Shown: piece by piece, positions 1 to 11,209 of the stretch
Layout of the letters: the number at the start of each line of letters is the position of its first letter
Position numbering within the stretch: position 1 is the first letter of the stretch
NCBI GenBank assembly: GCA_017524445.1
Contig: JAFXVP010000045.1
Location: 1-64,000, forward strand
Source: Clostridia bacterium
GTDB taxonomy: Bacteria > Bacillota > Clostridia > Christensenellales > CAG-138
Length of the DNA: 64,000 nt
Direction of reading: 5' to 3'
The notes under the pieces: model-generated
Database searches by the model: none
What the model was told of the DNA's origin: nothing
The model's input: only the letters and a program-made list of their open reading frames with translations
Made by a program: the position numbers and the translations under genes

Positions 1-554
1 ACTACGAATCCCTGAAGGCGATCGGCTCCATGATGGGTTCCGGCGGACTGATCGTCATGGACGAGGACAACTGCATGGTGGATATCGCACGCTTCTTCCT
101 CGACTTCACGGTCGATGAGAGCTGCGGCAAGTGCACCCCGTGCCGCATCGGTACGAGACGCCTTCTCGAAATGCTCGACAAGATCACGTCCGGCAACGGT
201 ACGCTCGAAGACCTCGACAAGATGGAAGAGCTCTGCAACTACATCAAGGCGAACGCAATGTGCGCACTCGGTCAGACGGCGCCGAACCCGGTGCTTTCCA
301 CGCTGAAGTATTTCCGCGACGAGTACGAAGCGCACGTCGTCGAAAAGCGCTGCCCGGCGGGCGTCTGCAAGAATCTCATGCATTATGAAATCCAGCCCGA
401 CAAGTGCAAGGGCTGCACGCTCTGCGCGCGTAAGTGCCCCGCAAACGCGATCACGGGCAAGGTCAAGGAACCGCACGTCATCGATCAGTCGAAGTGCATC
501 AAGTGCGGCGCCTGCATGGAAGGCTGTAAGTTCTCGGCCATCATCAAGAAATAA
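1..554 (+). CDS. NADH-binding subunit of [FeFe] hydrogenase, NuoF/HndC-like (5' end missing)
   Basis: Truncated by the window start; the frame runs from base 3 with no start codon needed, and 183 residues remain. Visible are the NuoF-type C-terminal [4Fe-4S] site ([10 protein letters not shown], with a further Cys in the AMCALG segment) and, after it, two ferredoxin-type 4Fe-4S motifs ([12 protein letters not shown] and [12 protein letters not shown]). That tail of two clusters is typical of HydB/HndC, the flavoprotein subunit that takes electrons from or to NAD(P)H in multimeric [FeFe] hydrogenases, rather than of complex I NuoF. The FMN/NADH domain lies upstream of the window. The hydA start is 11 bases after the stop, so the two are one operon. 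Cytoplasmic complex; whether it bifurcates with ferredoxin is inference. Confidence 0.93.
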   Translation, partial: YESLKAIGSMMGSGGLIVMDEDNCMVDIARFFLDFTVDESCGKCTPCRIGTRRLLEMLDKITSGNGTLEDLDKMEELCNYIKANAMCALGQTAPNPVLSTLKYFRDEYEAHVVEKRCPAGVCKNLMHYEIQPDKCKGCTLCARKCPANAITGKVKEPHVIDQSKCIKCGACMEGCKFSAIIKK

Positions 555-565
555 GGAGGGCGACC

Positions 566-2308
566 ATGGATACAGTTAAAATGAAAATCAACGGAAGAGA
601 GATCGAAGTTCCCGCGAATTCCACCATTCTGGAAGCGGCGGAGCTTGCCGGCATCCGGATTCCGACCCTTTGCTACATGAAGCAAATCAACGCGATCGGC
701 GCATGCCGTATGTGCGTTGTCGAAGTCAAGGGCGCGCGCTCTAACCCCGTCGCGTGCCTCATGCAGGTCGCCGAAGGCATGGAAGTGCAGACGAACACGC
801 CCGCGCTTCGCGCATCCCGCAAGATGACCCTCGAGCTGATGCTTTCGAATCACCGTATGGACTGCCTGAGCTGCGTCAGAAGCGGCAAGTGTGAACTGCA
901 GGCGCTCTCTCAGGAATACGGCTGCGACGCGCATAAGTTCGACGGCGCACCCACCGAGCCGGATCTCGACGATTCCGCGATCCACCTCATCCGCGACAAC
1001 TCGAAGTGCATCCTTTGCCGCCGCTGCGTGGCTGTCTGCAAATATAACCAGCATTGCAACGTCATCGGCGCGAACGAGCGTGGCTTCAAGACCCACATCG
1101 CAAGCGCGTTCGATCTGCCGCTGGCGACTACGTCCTGCGTCAACTGCGGCCAGTGCATCGCGGTCTGCCCGACCGGCGCACTCACCGAACGTGACGACAC
1201 CGAAAAGGTCTGGAAAGCGCTCGCCGATCCCGAAATGCACGTGGTCGTCGGTCCGGCGCCGTCCGTCCGCGTACAGCTCGGCGAAGAATTCGACATGCCG
1301 ATCGGCACGAACGTCGAAGGCAAGATGATCGCGGCGCTCCGCCGTCTCGGCTTCGACAAGGTGTTCGACGTCGACAACGCGGCTGACGTGACCATCATGG
1401 AAGAAGGCACCGAGCTCATCGGCCGTCTCACCAACGGCGGCAAGCTCCCGCTGATCACGAGCTGCAGCCCCGGCTGGATCAAGTTCTGCGAGCACTACTA
1501 TCCGGAATTCATTCCGAATCTGAGCTCCTGCAAGTCGCCGCAAGGCATGTTCGGCGCACTCGTCAAGTCCTATTATGCCGAGAAGATGGGCATCGACCCG
1601 AAGAAGATCTTCGTCGTCTCCATCATGCCCTGCACCGCGAAGAAGTTCGAGGTACAGCGTCCCGAGCTCGGCACGGACGGCAGACCGGACGTCGACGTTT
1701 CCCTCACCACGCGTGAGCTTGCGCGCATGATCCGTCGTGCGGGCATCAAGTTCACGGAGCTGCCCGACGAGGTCTGCGACCCGATGCTGGGCCAGGCGTC
1801 CGGCGCAGGTCACATCTTCGGCGCGACCGGCGGCGTTATGGAAGCTGCTCTGCGTACCGCGTACGAAAAGGTCACCGGCAAGACGCTCGAAAAGGTCGAG
1901 TTCCACGACGTCCGCGGCACTGCAGCCATCAAGGAAGCGGAATACGATCTGAACGGCGTCAAGGTCCGCGTTGCGGTCACCAGCGGCCTCGAAAATGCGT
2001 CCAAGCTCCTTGACATGATCAAGAGCGGCGAGAAGCAGTACGAGTTCGTCGAAGTCATGGCGTGCCCCGGCGGCTGCGTCAACGGCGGCGGTCAGCCGAT
2101 CCAGCCGGGCGCGGTCCGCAACTTTGTGGATCTTCGTGCAAAGCGCGCGGCGGGCCTCTACGGCGAGGACGACAATATGCCGCTTCGCAAGAGCCACGAG
2201 AACCCCGAAGTGCAGGCGCTCTATCGCGACTACCTCGGCGAGCCGAACAGCCACAAGGCGCACGAGCTGCTGCATACGCACTATACTGAACGTGGACTTT
2301 ATAAGTAA
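566..2308 (+). CDS. hydA: NAD(P)-linked [FeFe] hydrogenase catalytic subunit
   Basis: 580 residues, the normal size for HndD/HydA of multimeric enzymes. Order of domains: [2Fe-2S] ferredoxin (Cys36, 47, 50, 64), His-ligated [4Fe-4S] NuoG-like site (His96, Cys100, 103, 109), two 4Fe-4S motifs (CILCRRCVAVCK and CVNCGQCIAVCP), then the H-cluster domain with all three signatures: TSCSPGW (Cys300), MPCTAKKFE (Cys356) and MACPGGCVNGGGQ (Cys500 and Cys504). A small-subunit domain is fused at the C terminus. All H-cluster cysteines are present, so it should be active in H2 production or uptake. RBS AAGGAGG lies just upstream of the ATG. It is the last gene of the operon and is followed by a terminator. 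No hydrogenase maturase (HydE, F, G) is in this window. Confidence 0.96.
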   Translation: MDTVKMKINGREIEVPANSTILEAAELAGIRIPTLCYMKQINAIGACRMCVVEVKGARSNPVACLMQVAEGMEVQTNTPALRASRKMTLELMLSNHRMDCLSCVRSGKCELQALSQEYGCDAHKFDGAPTEPDLDDSAIHLIRDNSKCILCRRCVAVCKYNQHCNVIGANERGFKTHIASAFDLPLATTSCVNCGQCIAVCPTGALTERDDTEKVWKALADPEMHVVVGPAPSVRVQLGEEFDMPIGTNVEGKMIAALRRLGFDKVFDVDNAADVTIMEEGTELIGRLTNGGKLPLITSCSPGWIKFCEHYYPEFIPNLSSCKSPQGMFGALVKSYYAEKMGIDPKKIFVVSIMPCTAKKFEVQRPELGTDGRPDVDVSLTTRELARMIRRAGIKFTELPDEVCDPMLGQASGAGHIFGATGGVMEAALRTAYEKVTGKTLEKVEFHDVRGTAAIKEAEYDLNGVKVRVAVTSGLENASKLLDMIKSGEKQYEFVEVMACPGGCVNGGGQPIQPGAVRNFVDLRAKRAAGLYGEDDNMPLRKSHENPEVQALYRDYLGEPNSHKAHELLHTHYTERGLYK

Positions 2309-2321
2309 GTCATAACCGACA

Positions 2322-2354
2322 AAGAGGGCGGGAGAGCGATCTCCCGCTCTTTTT
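2322..2354 (+). terminator. Terminator of the hydrogenase operon
   Basis: Stem of AGCGGGAG/CTCCCGCT type with a two-base bulge on the left arm, followed by TTTTT; 13 bases after the hydA stop. Confidence 0.85.
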
Positions 2355-2413
2355 CTGCGTATTCCGTACCATTTCGTTTTTCCGTTTATTTTTTGAAAAG
2401 AAAAAAGGATTTT

Positions 2414-2443
2414 TTGGAGTTTTGGCGTATATAGTTATAGAAT
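2414..2443 (+). promoter_or_regulatory. Candidate sigma-A promoter of dgt-dnaG-rpoD
   Basis: TTGGAG, 18 bases, TAGAAT, in an AT-rich patch between the hydA terminator and dgt. The sites are close to but not consensus. Confidence 0.5.
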
Positions 2444-2461
2444 ACTTTCGCGGAGGCGTGT

Positions 2462-3469
2462 ATGGAGCAGGGATCGGTCCGAAAAATGCGGGAAGAATGG
2501 GAGAAGGAGATGCTTTCGCCCTATGCGACGCTCGTCGTCAATACGCGCGGACGTGAGGTTCCGATGGAGCTTTGTCCCGTCCGCACCGAGTTCGTGCGCG
2601 ACCGCGACCGCATCCTGCACAGCAAGTCCTTCCGCAGACTGAAGCACAAAACGCAGGTGTTCCTTGCACCGAAGGGAGACCATTACCGCACGCGGCTCAC
2701 GCATACGCTCGAGGTCACGCAGATCGCGCGGACGATCGCGCGGGCGCTGCGATTGAATGAGGACCTTGCCGAGGCGATCGCCATGGGACACGATCTCGGG
2801 CATACGCCGTTCGGACATGCCGGGGAAGAGGTGCTGAACGCGCTGCTGCCCGGCGGATTCAAACACAATGAGCAGAGCCTGCGCGTCGTGGAAAAGCTCG
2901 AATACGACGGCAAGGGGCTGAACCTTACATGGGAAGTAAGAGACGGCATCGTGAACCACACGAGCAGCGGACGTCCCAGTACGGTCGAGGGCAAGGTGGT
3001 CTCGCTTGCGGACCGCATCGCATACATCAATCACGACATTGACGACGCCATGCGCGCAGGCGTTTTGTCGGAGGAAGACCTGCCGCGTTCGTGTATCGAG
3101 CTGTTCGGACCGACGCACTCAAAGCGCATCAACAGTCTGATCATCAACGTGATCGAGAACAGCCAAAAAAGTCCCGAGATCCGCTTTTCGCCGGAGTTCG
3201 CCGAGGAGTTCAAGGTTTTACGCAAGTTCATGTTCGAACGCGTGTATCTGAATCCGATCGCCAAGAGTGAAGAGGGCAAGGCGAAGGGCGTCGTGCGCGC
3301 GCTGTATGAGTATTATTTCGAGCATCCGGAGATTTTGGACGACGAGTATCAACGCACGCTTGAAACCGAGGGAAAGGAACGCGCGGTCGCGGATTTCATC
3401 GCCGGCATGAGCGATATTTACGCAATCAGCACGTTTGAGCATCTGTTTGTTCCGAAAAGCTGGAGCTGA
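2462..3469 (+). CDS. dgt: Deoxyguanosinetriphosphate triphosphohydrolase-like protein
   Basis: 335 residues, HD-superfamily. The metal site is visible as R-L-T-H-T-L-E-V-T followed by GHDLGHTPFGHAGE, the conserved pair of dGTPases, and a later Asp in the SLADRIAYINHDIDD segment. Members hydrolyse dGTP (or other dNTPs) to the deoxynucleoside and tripolyphosphate and so set the dNTP pool. The N-terminal RDRDRILHSKSFRRLKHKTQ stretch is also a family signature. Weak RBS (GGAGG) before the ATG. It is the first gene of dgt-dnaG-rpoD, an order common in Clostridia, which ties dNTP supply, primer synthesis and transcription. Substrate preference cannot be read from sequence. Confidence 0.93.
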   Translation: MEQGSVRKMREEWEKEMLSPYATLVVNTRGREVPMELCPVRTEFVRDRDRILHSKSFRRLKHKTQVFLAPKGDHYRTRLTHTLEVTQIARTIARALRLNEDLAEAIAMGHDLGHTPFGHAGEEVLNALLPGGFKHNEQSLRVVEKLEYDGKGLNLTWEVRDGIVNHTSSGRPSTVEGKVVSLADRIAYINHDIDDAMRAGVLSEEDLPRSCIELFGPTHSKRINSLIINVIENSQKSPEIRFSPEFAEEFKVLRKFMFERVYLNPIAKSEEGKAKGVVRALYEYYFEHPEILDDEYQRTLETEGKERAVADFIAGMSDIYAISTFEHLFVPKSWS

Positions 3470-3504
3470 TCGGATCGTAAAGTTCGGAGAAAGGAGGTCG
3501 CACG

Positions 3505-5262
3505 ATGGCGTTTCCGAGCGCATGGCTCGATGAGCTGCTGCACAAAAATGATATCGTTTCCGTCGTTTCGGAGTACGTCGAGCTGAAGCCGAAAGGCCGC
3601 AAGCTCTGGGCGTGCTGCCCGCTGCACGGCGAAAAAACGCCGTCGTTTTCCGTTTCACCGGACAAGCAGCTCTTTTACTGCTTCGGCTGTCACGCGGGTG
3701 GGACCGTGATCCAGTTCGTCATGGACATGGAGCGTCTGACGTTCTACGAGGCGGTCCAGCAGCTTGCGAACCGCGTGAATATGGAGCTTCCGAACGAGAT
3801 CAATGACCGCGAAATGCAGCGGCAGCGCGCGTATAAAAAGCGCATGATCGAGGCGAACACCGAAGCGGCGCGGTATTATTCGAGATGCTTTCTGGATCCC
3901 GAAACGGGCAAGGAAGCGCAGGCGTATGCCGCAAGGCGCGGGCTGAACGCGGACATCGTGACGCGGTTCGGTATCGGCTACGCGCCGGACACGTGGGATT
4001 CGCTGTTGAAGCTTCTGAAGGGCAAAGGCTATTCCGAAAAGGAACTCGTCGACGCAGGGCTTCTCGTGCATAACGCCGAGCGAGGCACGGTCTATGACGC
4101 GTTTCGCGGACGGCTGATCTTCCCGATCCTCGGCGTGAACGGACAGGTCCTCGGCTTCGGCGCACGCGTGATGGGCGACGAAAAACCGAAGTACATCAAC
4201 ACGGGCGATACGCCGGTCTACAACAAGCGCAACAATCTGTATGGACTGTATCTGCACAAGAACGAAAAGCTCGACGACCTCATCATGGTCGAGGGTTATA
4301 TGGACGTGATCGGGCTCTATAAAGCGGGCGTGAAAAACGCCGTCGCAAGCCTGGGCACGGCGCTCACGCAGCAGCAGGCACGGCTGTTGAAACGCTACGT
4401 CGAAAAGGTCTACATCTCTTATGACGGCGACGCGGCGGGGCAGAGCGCCACGGTACGCGGGCTCGACATTCTGAAAGCCGAAGGGCTCGAGGTACGGGTC
4501 ATCACGATCCCGGATGACCTTGACCCGGACGAATACGTCCAGATCTACGGCAAGGAGGGCTTCGACCGGCTCAAGGAAAACGCGCTTTCGCTGAACGCGT
4601 TCAAGCTCGAAGCGATGGCAAAGGGCTGCGATCTGAACGACGAAAACGGACGCGAGCGCTATGCAAAGGCGGCTTGCGCGTTCGTTGCGGGCTTGCAGCC
4701 GATCGAGCAGGAGCGCTATTATAAGCAGATCGCAAAAAAGACCGGCTATGCGCTGGAAGCGCTTGAAGCGCAGGGCGTCCGCAGCGGCGGATTGCAGATC
4801 CCCGATAACAGGATGCCGATCCGCGGCGGATTCCGCAAACGGATCGACGGCGACGAGGACCCGCGCGACGTCATCGAACGCACACTCATATTGGCGTGCC
4901 TGCACGATAAGAAAGCGCTCGGCCTTGCGATCGGAGAGAACGCGGCGGACCTGATCCGAAACGAAACGTACCGAGCCATGTTTTTGAAGATGTGCAAGCA
5001 AGGCAGCGCGTTTTCGGCCGCCGCCTACATCAGCGAACTGCCGGAAAAAGACGCGGAGACCGCGTCTGCGGTATTGAAGGAAGAGGACGCTATGGCAAAC
5101 GCGCCCGAAACCGCGATCGACTGCATTCGCCGCATGCGCAAAGAAAACGAAGCGGAAGAGATCGCGAGTTTGCAGGCAAAGCTTAAAAAACCGGATTTGA
5201 CGGCGGAAGAACGCAACGCCGTTTTGAAAGAGATTACCGAACGCATACGGGCAAATAAATAA
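3505..5262 (+). CDS. dnaG: DNA primase
   Basis: 585 residues. N-terminal CHC2 zinc domain with Cys38, His41, Cys59 and Cys62 ([12 protein letters not shown], then [10 protein letters not shown]). The catalytic core holds the FGIGYAP motif and the TOPRIM fold ([10 protein letters not shown] near residue 263, SYDGDAAGQ near 305, DPDEY near 335). The C-terminal quarter is variable and should bind the replicative helicase. It makes RNA primers for the lagging strand. RBS AAAGGAGGT precedes the ATG; rpoD follows after 11 bases, so both are co-transcribed, the macromolecular-synthesis arrangement. Confidence 0.97.
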   Translation: MAFPSAWLDELLHKNDIVSVVSEYVELKPKGRKLWACCPLHGEKTPSFSVSPDKQLFYCFGCHAGGTVIQFVMDMERLTFYEAVQQLANRVNMELPNEINDREMQRQRAYKKRMIEANTEAARYYSRCFLDPETGKEAQAYAARRGLNADIVTRFGIGYAPDTWDSLLKLLKGKGYSEKELVDAGLLVHNAERGTVYDAFRGRLIFPILGVNGQVLGFGARVMGDEKPKYINTGDTPVYNKRNNLYGLYLHKNEKLDDLIMVEGYMDVIGLYKAGVKNAVASLGTALTQQQARLLKRYVEKVYISYDGDAAGQSATVRGLDILKAEGLEVRVITIPDDLDPDEYVQIYGKEGFDRLKENALSLNAFKLEAMAKGCDLNDENGRERYAKAACAFVAGLQPIEQERYYKQIAKKTGYALEALEAQGVRSGGLQIPDNRMPIRGGFRKRIDGDEDPRDVIERTLILACLHDKKALGLAIGENAADLIRNETYRAMFLKMCKQGSAFSAAAYISELPEKDAETASAVLKEEDAMANAPETAIDCIRRMRKENEAEEIASLQAKLKKPDLTAEERNAVLKEITERIRANK

Positions 5263-5273
5263 GGAGACGGGAC

Positions 5274-6821
<1,548 letters not shown>

Positions 6822-6828
6822 GAATCAT

Positions 6829-6857
6829 AAAACGCACCGCAAAGACGGTGCGTTTTT
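6829..6857. terminator. Bidirectional terminator between rpoD and the acetyltransferase
   Basis: AAAACGCACCG, six-base loop, CGGTGCGTTTTT. T runs on both strands serve the convergent genes. Confidence 0.92.
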
Positions 6858-6859
6858 CG

Positions 6860-7279
6860 TTAGGATTCGTAAGCGAGCAGGTTCCCGATCGGGACCGAAA
6901 AGCCGAGGGCTTTGTACATCGGAAGATCACAATCCGCGCAGCCGACTGTCATAGAGTTCACACCGCTGTCTTCATAGGCAAAGCGGACGAGCGCACGGGC
7001 AATGCCTCTGTGCCGGTATGCGGGCAGGATATAGAAATCCTCGAATACGCCGGACGAGGCGTAGCAGAATGTCGAGAACGTGACCGAGACGGAACAGCAG
7101 CCGACGAGTTGCCCGCTTTCACGGCAGCCGAAAAACAGGATGCGATCGGTTTCGATCGCGTCCTTCAGCGCGCATAGATCGGCTGACGACGGCGCGTTCT
7201 CGCCGATAGCTTTCTTATAAGCTGCGTGCAGCGGAATGAGCGCGTCAAAATCTTCGTTTGTCAAGCGTAACAATTCCAT
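6860..7279 (-). CDS. GNAT family N-acetyltransferase
   Basis: 139 residues from the ATG at 7279, chosen because GGAGGG precedes it and a sigma-A promoter lies just upstream; a longer frame would run through that promoter. The acetyl-CoA binding signature is seen as LPAYRHRGIARALV, with the preceding beta-strand FEDFYI and the C-terminal MYKALGF typical of the fold. It transfers an acetyl group from acetyl-CoA to an amine; the substrate is unknown. It stands alone, divergent from trpS and convergent with rpoD. Confidence 0.85.
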   Translation of the reverse strand: MELLRLTNEDFDALIPLHAAYKKAIGENAPSSADLCALKDAIETDRILFFGCRESGQLVGCCSVSVTFSTFCYASSGVFEDFYILPAYRHRGIARALVRFAYEDSGVNSMTVGCADCDLPMYKALGFSVPIGNLLAYES

Positions 7280-7298
7280 ACAACCCTCCGTTTTCTGT

Positions 7299-7327
7299 AT
7301 TCTATCACAAAAATCGGGCGGAATCAA
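7299..7327 (-). promoter_or_regulatory. Sigma-A promoter of the GNAT gene
   Basis: On the minus strand TTGATT, 17 bases, TAGAAT; about 20 bases upstream of the chosen start. Confidence 0.75.
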
Positions 7328-7338
7328 GAAACTCAGTA

Positions 7339-7367
7339 TAGACGAACCGCGCGTAATGCGGTATAAT
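7339..7367 (+). promoter_or_regulatory. Sigma-A promoter of trpS
   Basis: TAGACG, 17 bases, TATAAT. The leader is only about 30 bases, too short for a T-box. Confidence 0.8.
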
Positions 7368-7405
7368 GCACCATATATGAAAATTACCTGCGGAGGCAAG
7401 TTATT

Positions 7406-8515
7406 ATGGATAAAGAAAAAAATATCATCCTGACCGGCGACCGTCCGACCGGAAGGTTACACCTCGGCCATTACGTCGGTTCGCTGAAGCGCCGCGTGGA
7501 ACTGCAGAATTCCGGCAAGTTCGACGCGATCAACATTCTGATCGCGGACGATCAGGCACTGACGGACAACGCGGACAATCCCGCGAAGATCCGCGACAAC
7601 ATCATTCAGGTCGCGCTGGATTATCTTTCGGTCGGGATCGACCCCGAGAAATCCACGATCTGCATCCAATCCGCGCTTCCCGCGCTGCACGCGCTGACGT
7701 TCTACTATATGAATCTTGTGACGACGGCGCGGCTGTCCAGGAATCCCACCGTCAAGGCGGAGATCCAGATGCGCGGCTTTGCGGACGAGGGGCTTCCGGC
7801 GGGCTTTTTCAGTTATCCGGTCTCGCAGGCGGCGGACATCACGGCGTTCAACGCGACGATCGTCCCGGTCGGCGAGGATCAGCTTCCGATGATCGAGCAG
7901 ACGCGTGAGATCGTCGAAAAGTTCAACCGCATCTACGGCGAAACGCTCGTGTTCCCGAAGGCGCTGATCCCCGAGAACGAGACGCAGCGGCGTCTGCCCG
8001 GCGTCGACGGCAAGGCGAAGATGTCAAAATCGCTCGGCAACTGCATCTATCTGTCCGACGACGCGAAGACCGTCAAAAAGCAGGTCAACGGCAAGATGTT
8101 CACCGATCCGCAGCACCTTCGCATCGAGGATCCCGGTCATCTCGAAGGCAACGTCGTATTCACGTATCTCGACGCGCTCGCAACCGACGCGCACTTTGCG
8201 GAATTTCTGCCGGAATACGCGAACCTCGACGAGATGAAGGCGCATTATACGCGCGGAGGACTCGGCGACGGAACGTGCAAGAAGTTTCTCATCAACGTGC
8301 TCGAATCCGAGCTTGCCCCGATCCGCGCCGAGCGCGCGAAATGGGAAGCGGACATCGACGCGGTCTATGACGTGCTGTTGGAAGGCACGAAGAAGGCGGT
8401 GGAGATCACCAACGAAACGCTTGCCCGCGTCAGAGCCGCCATGCGGATCAACTACTTTGACGACCGCGCGATCGTGAAGGAATGGGAAGCGCTTCTGAAA
8501 GCTTCGAAACAGTAA
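7406..8515 (+). CDS. trpS: Tryptophanyl-tRNA synthetase
   Basis: 369 residues, a little longer than the usual 330-340. Class I motifs: [14 protein letters not shown] (HIGH region, residues about 10-23) and AKMSKSLGN (KMSKS) near residue 205. The ADxQALTDN segment and the [11 protein letters not shown] stretch match bacterial TrpRS. It charges tRNA-Trp. RBS GGAGGC before the ATG. Its stop TAA shares its last base with the ATG of the following dehydrogenase, so the two are translated together. No T-box or other leader control is visible. Confidence 0.96.
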   Translation: MDKEKNIILTGDRPTGRLHLGHYVGSLKRRVELQNSGKFDAINILIADDQALTDNADNPAKIRDNIIQVALDYLSVGIDPEKSTICIQSALPALHALTFYYMNLVTTARLSRNPTVKAEIQMRGFADEGLPAGFFSYPVSQAADITAFNATIVPVGEDQLPMIEQTREIVEKFNRIYGETLVFPKALIPENETQRRLPGVDGKAKMSKSLGNCIYLSDDAKTVKKQVNGKMFTDPQHLRIEDPGHLEGNVVFTYLDALATDAHFAEFLPEYANLDEMKAHYTRGGLGDGTCKKFLINVLESELAPIRAERAKWEADIDAVYDVLLEGTKKAVEITNETLARVRAAMRINYFDDRAIVKEWEALLKASKQ

Positions 8516-9306
8516 TGAAAACGGTATTGCTCATCGGCGCAGGCGGGGGAATGGGCTCCGCCTGCGCCAAAATGTTTTTGAAAGACGGCGTTCGCGTGCT
8601 CGGTATGGACCGTCCGGGTGCAGAGATGCCGGAAGGCGTCGTTCCGCTGTACGCCGATCTGACCGAGGCGGATGCAGTCACGGCGGCTTATGAAGCAGTC
8701 AAAGCGGAAACGCTTGACGCGATCGTGTATATGGCGGGGATCTACGAGGCGGATTCGCTCGTCGAGATCGACGAAGCGCGCCTTAGCCGCATTTTCGAGA
8801 TAAACGTGCTCGGCGCGTACCGCGTGATCAGGACGTTTCTGCCGATGCTGCACGACGGTTCGCGCGTCGTGCTCGTGACAAGCGAGCTTGCGGATCTCGA
8901 CCCGCTGCCGTTTACGGGCTTGTACGGGATCACCAAAGGTACGCTCGACCGCTTTGCGTTTTCGCTTGCCATGGAGCTGCAGCTTCTCGGCATTACTGTT
9001 TCCGTCATCCGTCCGGGCGCGGTAGAAACGCCGCTTCTCAATGGCTCGGTGAAAAGCATCGAGGCGTTTACCGCGCGCACAAAGCTGTATCCGGATATCG
9101 CCGCAAAGTTCCTTCGGGTCACGAACTCGGTCGAAGCAAAGGCGGTCCCGCCGGAGGCGGTCGCACATAAAGTCAAAAGCGCGCTCAAAGCAAGACGTCC
9201 GCGTTTTGCATACAGTCTGAACCGGAACCCGCTTCTGCGTCTGTATGACGTTCTGCCGAAGCGGCTGAAGCTCTTTGCGATCCGAACGTTTCTGAAAAGC
9301 AAATAA
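8515..9306 (+). CDS. Short-chain dehydrogenase/reductase family protein
   Basis: 263 residues from the ATG at 8515, which overlaps the trpS stop by one base; an in-frame ATG 33 bases earlier lies inside trpS and has no RBS. Rossmann nucleotide site GAGGGMG at residues 8-14, an N-A-G equivalent written YMAGIYEAD, and the catalytic pair Y-G-I-T-K. RPGAVETPL matches the family's P-G-x-x-x-T/P segment. NAD(P)-dependent oxidoreductase of unknown substrate. Coupling to a tRNA synthetase gene looks accidental rather than functional. A strong terminator follows. Confidence 0.88.
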   Translation: MKTVLLIGAGGGMGSACAKMFLKDGVRVLGMDRPGAEMPEGVVPLYADLTEADAVTAAYEAVKAETLDAIVYMAGIYEADSLVEIDEARLSRIFEINVLGAYRVIRTFLPMLHDGSRVVLVTSELADLDPLPFTGLYGITKGTLDRFAFSLAMELQLLGITVSVIRPGAVETPLLNGSVKSIEAFTARTKLYPDIAAKFLRVTNSVEAKAVPPEAVAHKVKSALKARRPRFAYSLNRNPLLRLYDVLPKRLKLFAIRTFLKSK

Positions 9307-9310
9307 ATAA

Positions 9311-9369
9311 GCCTTCCCCTCGAGTAACCGCTTTATTCAGCGGTTGATCAAGGGGAAGCCATTTTTTAT
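9311..9369 (+). terminator. Terminator after trpS-SDR
   Basis: Long imperfect hairpin: GCCTTCCCCT...AACCGCT pairs with AGCGGTT...AGGGGAAGCC, followed by ATTTTTTATT. Confidence 0.85.
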
Positions 9370-9461
9370 TTATTGATCACATTTGACTGTCAATCGCTGC
9401 CCCACGTAATCACAGGCTGATCGGAATCCATCCGTTCATCAGGACCCTGACCTTCTCGGAT

Positions 9462-9884
9462 TTACCAAAACCGTAGGGTAAATGATTGATGAAGATCGGA
9501 TTGATGATCGGATTCGCTTTCAGGTTCAAATAAAAGACTCCCATCATCGAAAGAAGCAAGCATCGCAAATTGATCCTCCGGGAACTGCGATTGCAACTGC
9601 GCCTGCCAGCTTTTGAAGATTCCGATTGCTTTTCGAAAAAGAGCTTCTTTGTCATTGCCGGAAAGATATACTTCGTTCCCATCCCATTCTAACCATGATA
9701 AATCACAATCTTTTTCGATGTGTATATCCATATCGCAGAAATGACAAACACCGAAATACGATCTGCCAAATGGATCTGTTTTTTTCCAAATCGGATATTC
9801 ATCAATAGGCGTGAAGTCTTCGGTTCCGGAAAAATCGAAGATATTTTGTGCCAATTGATTGAAATAGAAATGGTTCATTTCCAT
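9462..9884 (-). CDS. Hypothetical protein, AT-rich orphan
   Basis: 140 residues, not recognised. It begins MEMNHFYFNQ and ends with SFTLRFW. Rich in Phe, Trp, Asp and Ser, with no signal peptide or membrane segment; a CHFC pair lies near residue 50. A second in-frame ATG two codons downstream (9878) is an equal candidate; neither has a clear RBS. Its base composition is clearly more AT-rich than all neighbours, suggesting recent acquisition. It begins 11 bases after the M18 aminopeptidase stop and may be co-transcribed. Small acidic cytosolic proteins of this kind are often immunity proteins, but nothing here proves that. Confidence 0.6.
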   Translation of the reverse strand: MEMNHFYFNQLAQNIFDFSGTEDFTPIDEYPIWKKTDPFGRSYFGVCHFCDMDIHIEKDCDLSWLEWDGNEVYLSGNDKEALFRKAIGIFKSWQAQLQSQFPEDQFAMLASFDDGSLLFEPESESDHQSDLHQSFTLRFW

Positions 9885-9895
9885 ATTCTCTTGTT

Positions 9896-11206
9896 TTATT
9901 TCAGTTCGATCGCGCCTTCGTCCGTGAGGATCAAAGCGCTCTCATAGAACGCCTTTGCCGCGCGGACCATGTAGTCCGTATCCTTGACGCCGCCGGTTTC
10001 GACTGCGGAATGCATCGCAAGCTGTGCAAGCCCGATGTCGACCGTTTTCAGCGAAACGCGTGTGTTGCTTATGCTCCCGAGTGTACCGCCGCCGGCAATG
10101 TCGCTGCGGTTTGCAAAGTGCTGCACGGGCACCTCCGCACGACGGCAGATCTCCGCAAAGAGCGCCTCGGACAGCGCGTCGGTCGCGTAGCGCTGATTCG
10201 CGTTGTGCTTGATGACGACGCCGCCGTTCAGATGCGGCGCGTTCTTGGCGTCACTCAGTTCCGGATGATTCGGATGCAGCGCGTGACCGTTGTCGCACGA
10301 AAGCATGAAGGAGGCGGGAAGCATCTCCGGCAGCGTGCGTCCGTAATGCGCCGCGACGCGGGTCAGCACGTCAAACAGGAACGTGCTTGCCGCGCCCTGC
10401 TTCGTTTCGCTGCCGACCTCCTCGTTGTCAAACAGCGCATAGACCGGGATCGTCTTCGGGCTTTCCGCTTCGAGAAGAGCGGAAAGCGTCGTAAAGGCGC
10501 ATTGCAGGTCGTCTATGCGCGGTGCGCAGAAGAACGCGTCGTCCGCGCCGAAGACCGACCCGCGCGTGCGGTTGATGACGAACAGGTCCATCGAAACGAT
10601 CGCGTCCGGCTCGACGCCGAGCTTGTCCGCGACAAGCTTCCGAACCGTGCCTTTTTCGACGGTATTGGACAGCAGCGGCAGCGTATCGACCGCCTTGTTG
10701 TACTTATAGCCGTTGTTGATCTCGCGGTTGAAGTGGATGCAGACGTTCGGGATCAGGCAAAGATCGCGATCGAACGTCACGACGCGCGTTTCGAACGCCG
10801 CGCCGTTTTTCACGATCGCACGTCCGGCAAGGGACAGGGGACGGTCGAACCAGCTCGAACAGATCATGCCGCCGTAGCCTTCGGTGTTCAGCTTGATGTA
10901 ACGGTCGAACATGACGACCTCGCTGTCCGTTTTCAGCTTGAAGCACGGGGAGTCGCTGTGGCTTGCCGCGATCATGAAGCCGGCGTTCGGCGCTTCCGGC
11001 GCGATGAACGCGATCAACGAAGAGCCGTTGCGCGTGACACAGTATTTTCCGCCGGGCTGAAGCTTCCATTCCGACTGAAAGGACAGACGGGAATAGCCCG
11101 CCGCTTCCAGCATGGACTGCGCGGTTTCAACTGCCGCAAAGCTCACGGGGGAGCGCTCGATGAAATCGAGCAGGGCATTGGTGCGGTCAAGATCGGACTG
11201 ATTCAT
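9896..11206 (-). CDS. M18 family aminopeptidase
   Basis: 436 residues, standard length for aspartyl-type aminopeptidases (ApeB, DAP). Cocatalytic zinc ligands: ASHSDSP (His), RIDDLQCAF (bridging Asp), DNEEVGS (catalytic Glu and ligand Glu), SCDNGHALHPNHPE (Asp) and a C-terminal His in LAQLAMHSAVE. Cytosolic enzyme removing N-terminal, usually acidic, residues from peptides. RBS AGGAGGT overlaps the stop of the upstream membrane-protein gene, so they are translationally linked within the minus-strand operon that starts at 14136. Confidence 0.93.
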   Translation of the reverse strand: MNQSDLDRTNALLDFIERSPVSFAAVETAQSMLEAAGYSRLSFQSEWKLQPGGKYCVTRNGSSLIAFIAPEAPNAGFMIAASHSDSPCFKLKTDSEVVMFDRYIKLNTEGYGGMICSSWFDRPLSLAGRAIVKNGAAFETRVVTFDRDLCLIPNVCIHFNREINNGYKYNKAVDTLPLLSNTVEKGTVRKLVADKLGVEPDAIVSMDLFVINRTRGSVFGADDAFFCAPRIDDLQCAFTTLSALLEAESPKTIPVYALFDNEEVGSETKQGAASTFLFDVLTRVAAHYGRTLPEMLPASFMLSCDNGHALHPNHPELSDAKNAPHLNGGVVIKHNANQRYATDALSEALFAEICRRAEVPVQHFANRSDIAGGGTLGSISNTRVSLKTVDIGLAQLAMHSAVETGGVKDTDYMVRAAKAFYESALILTDEGAIELK

Positions 11207-11209
11207 AAC

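Noticed and set aside
485..2281. Long open frame antisense to hydA (about 600 codons)
   Set aside because: High-GC codon bias leaves the antisense frame open; no RBS or family motif, and the plus-strand protein has all hydrogenase signatures.
7368..7405. T-box riboswitch before trpS
   Set aside because: The promoter lies so close that the leader is only about 30 bases; a T-box needs about 200 or more.
9410..9682. Frameshifted continuation of the AT-rich orphan gene
   Set aside because: The main frame ends naturally at SFTLRFW; the other frame shows no sign of homology and no join can be shown.
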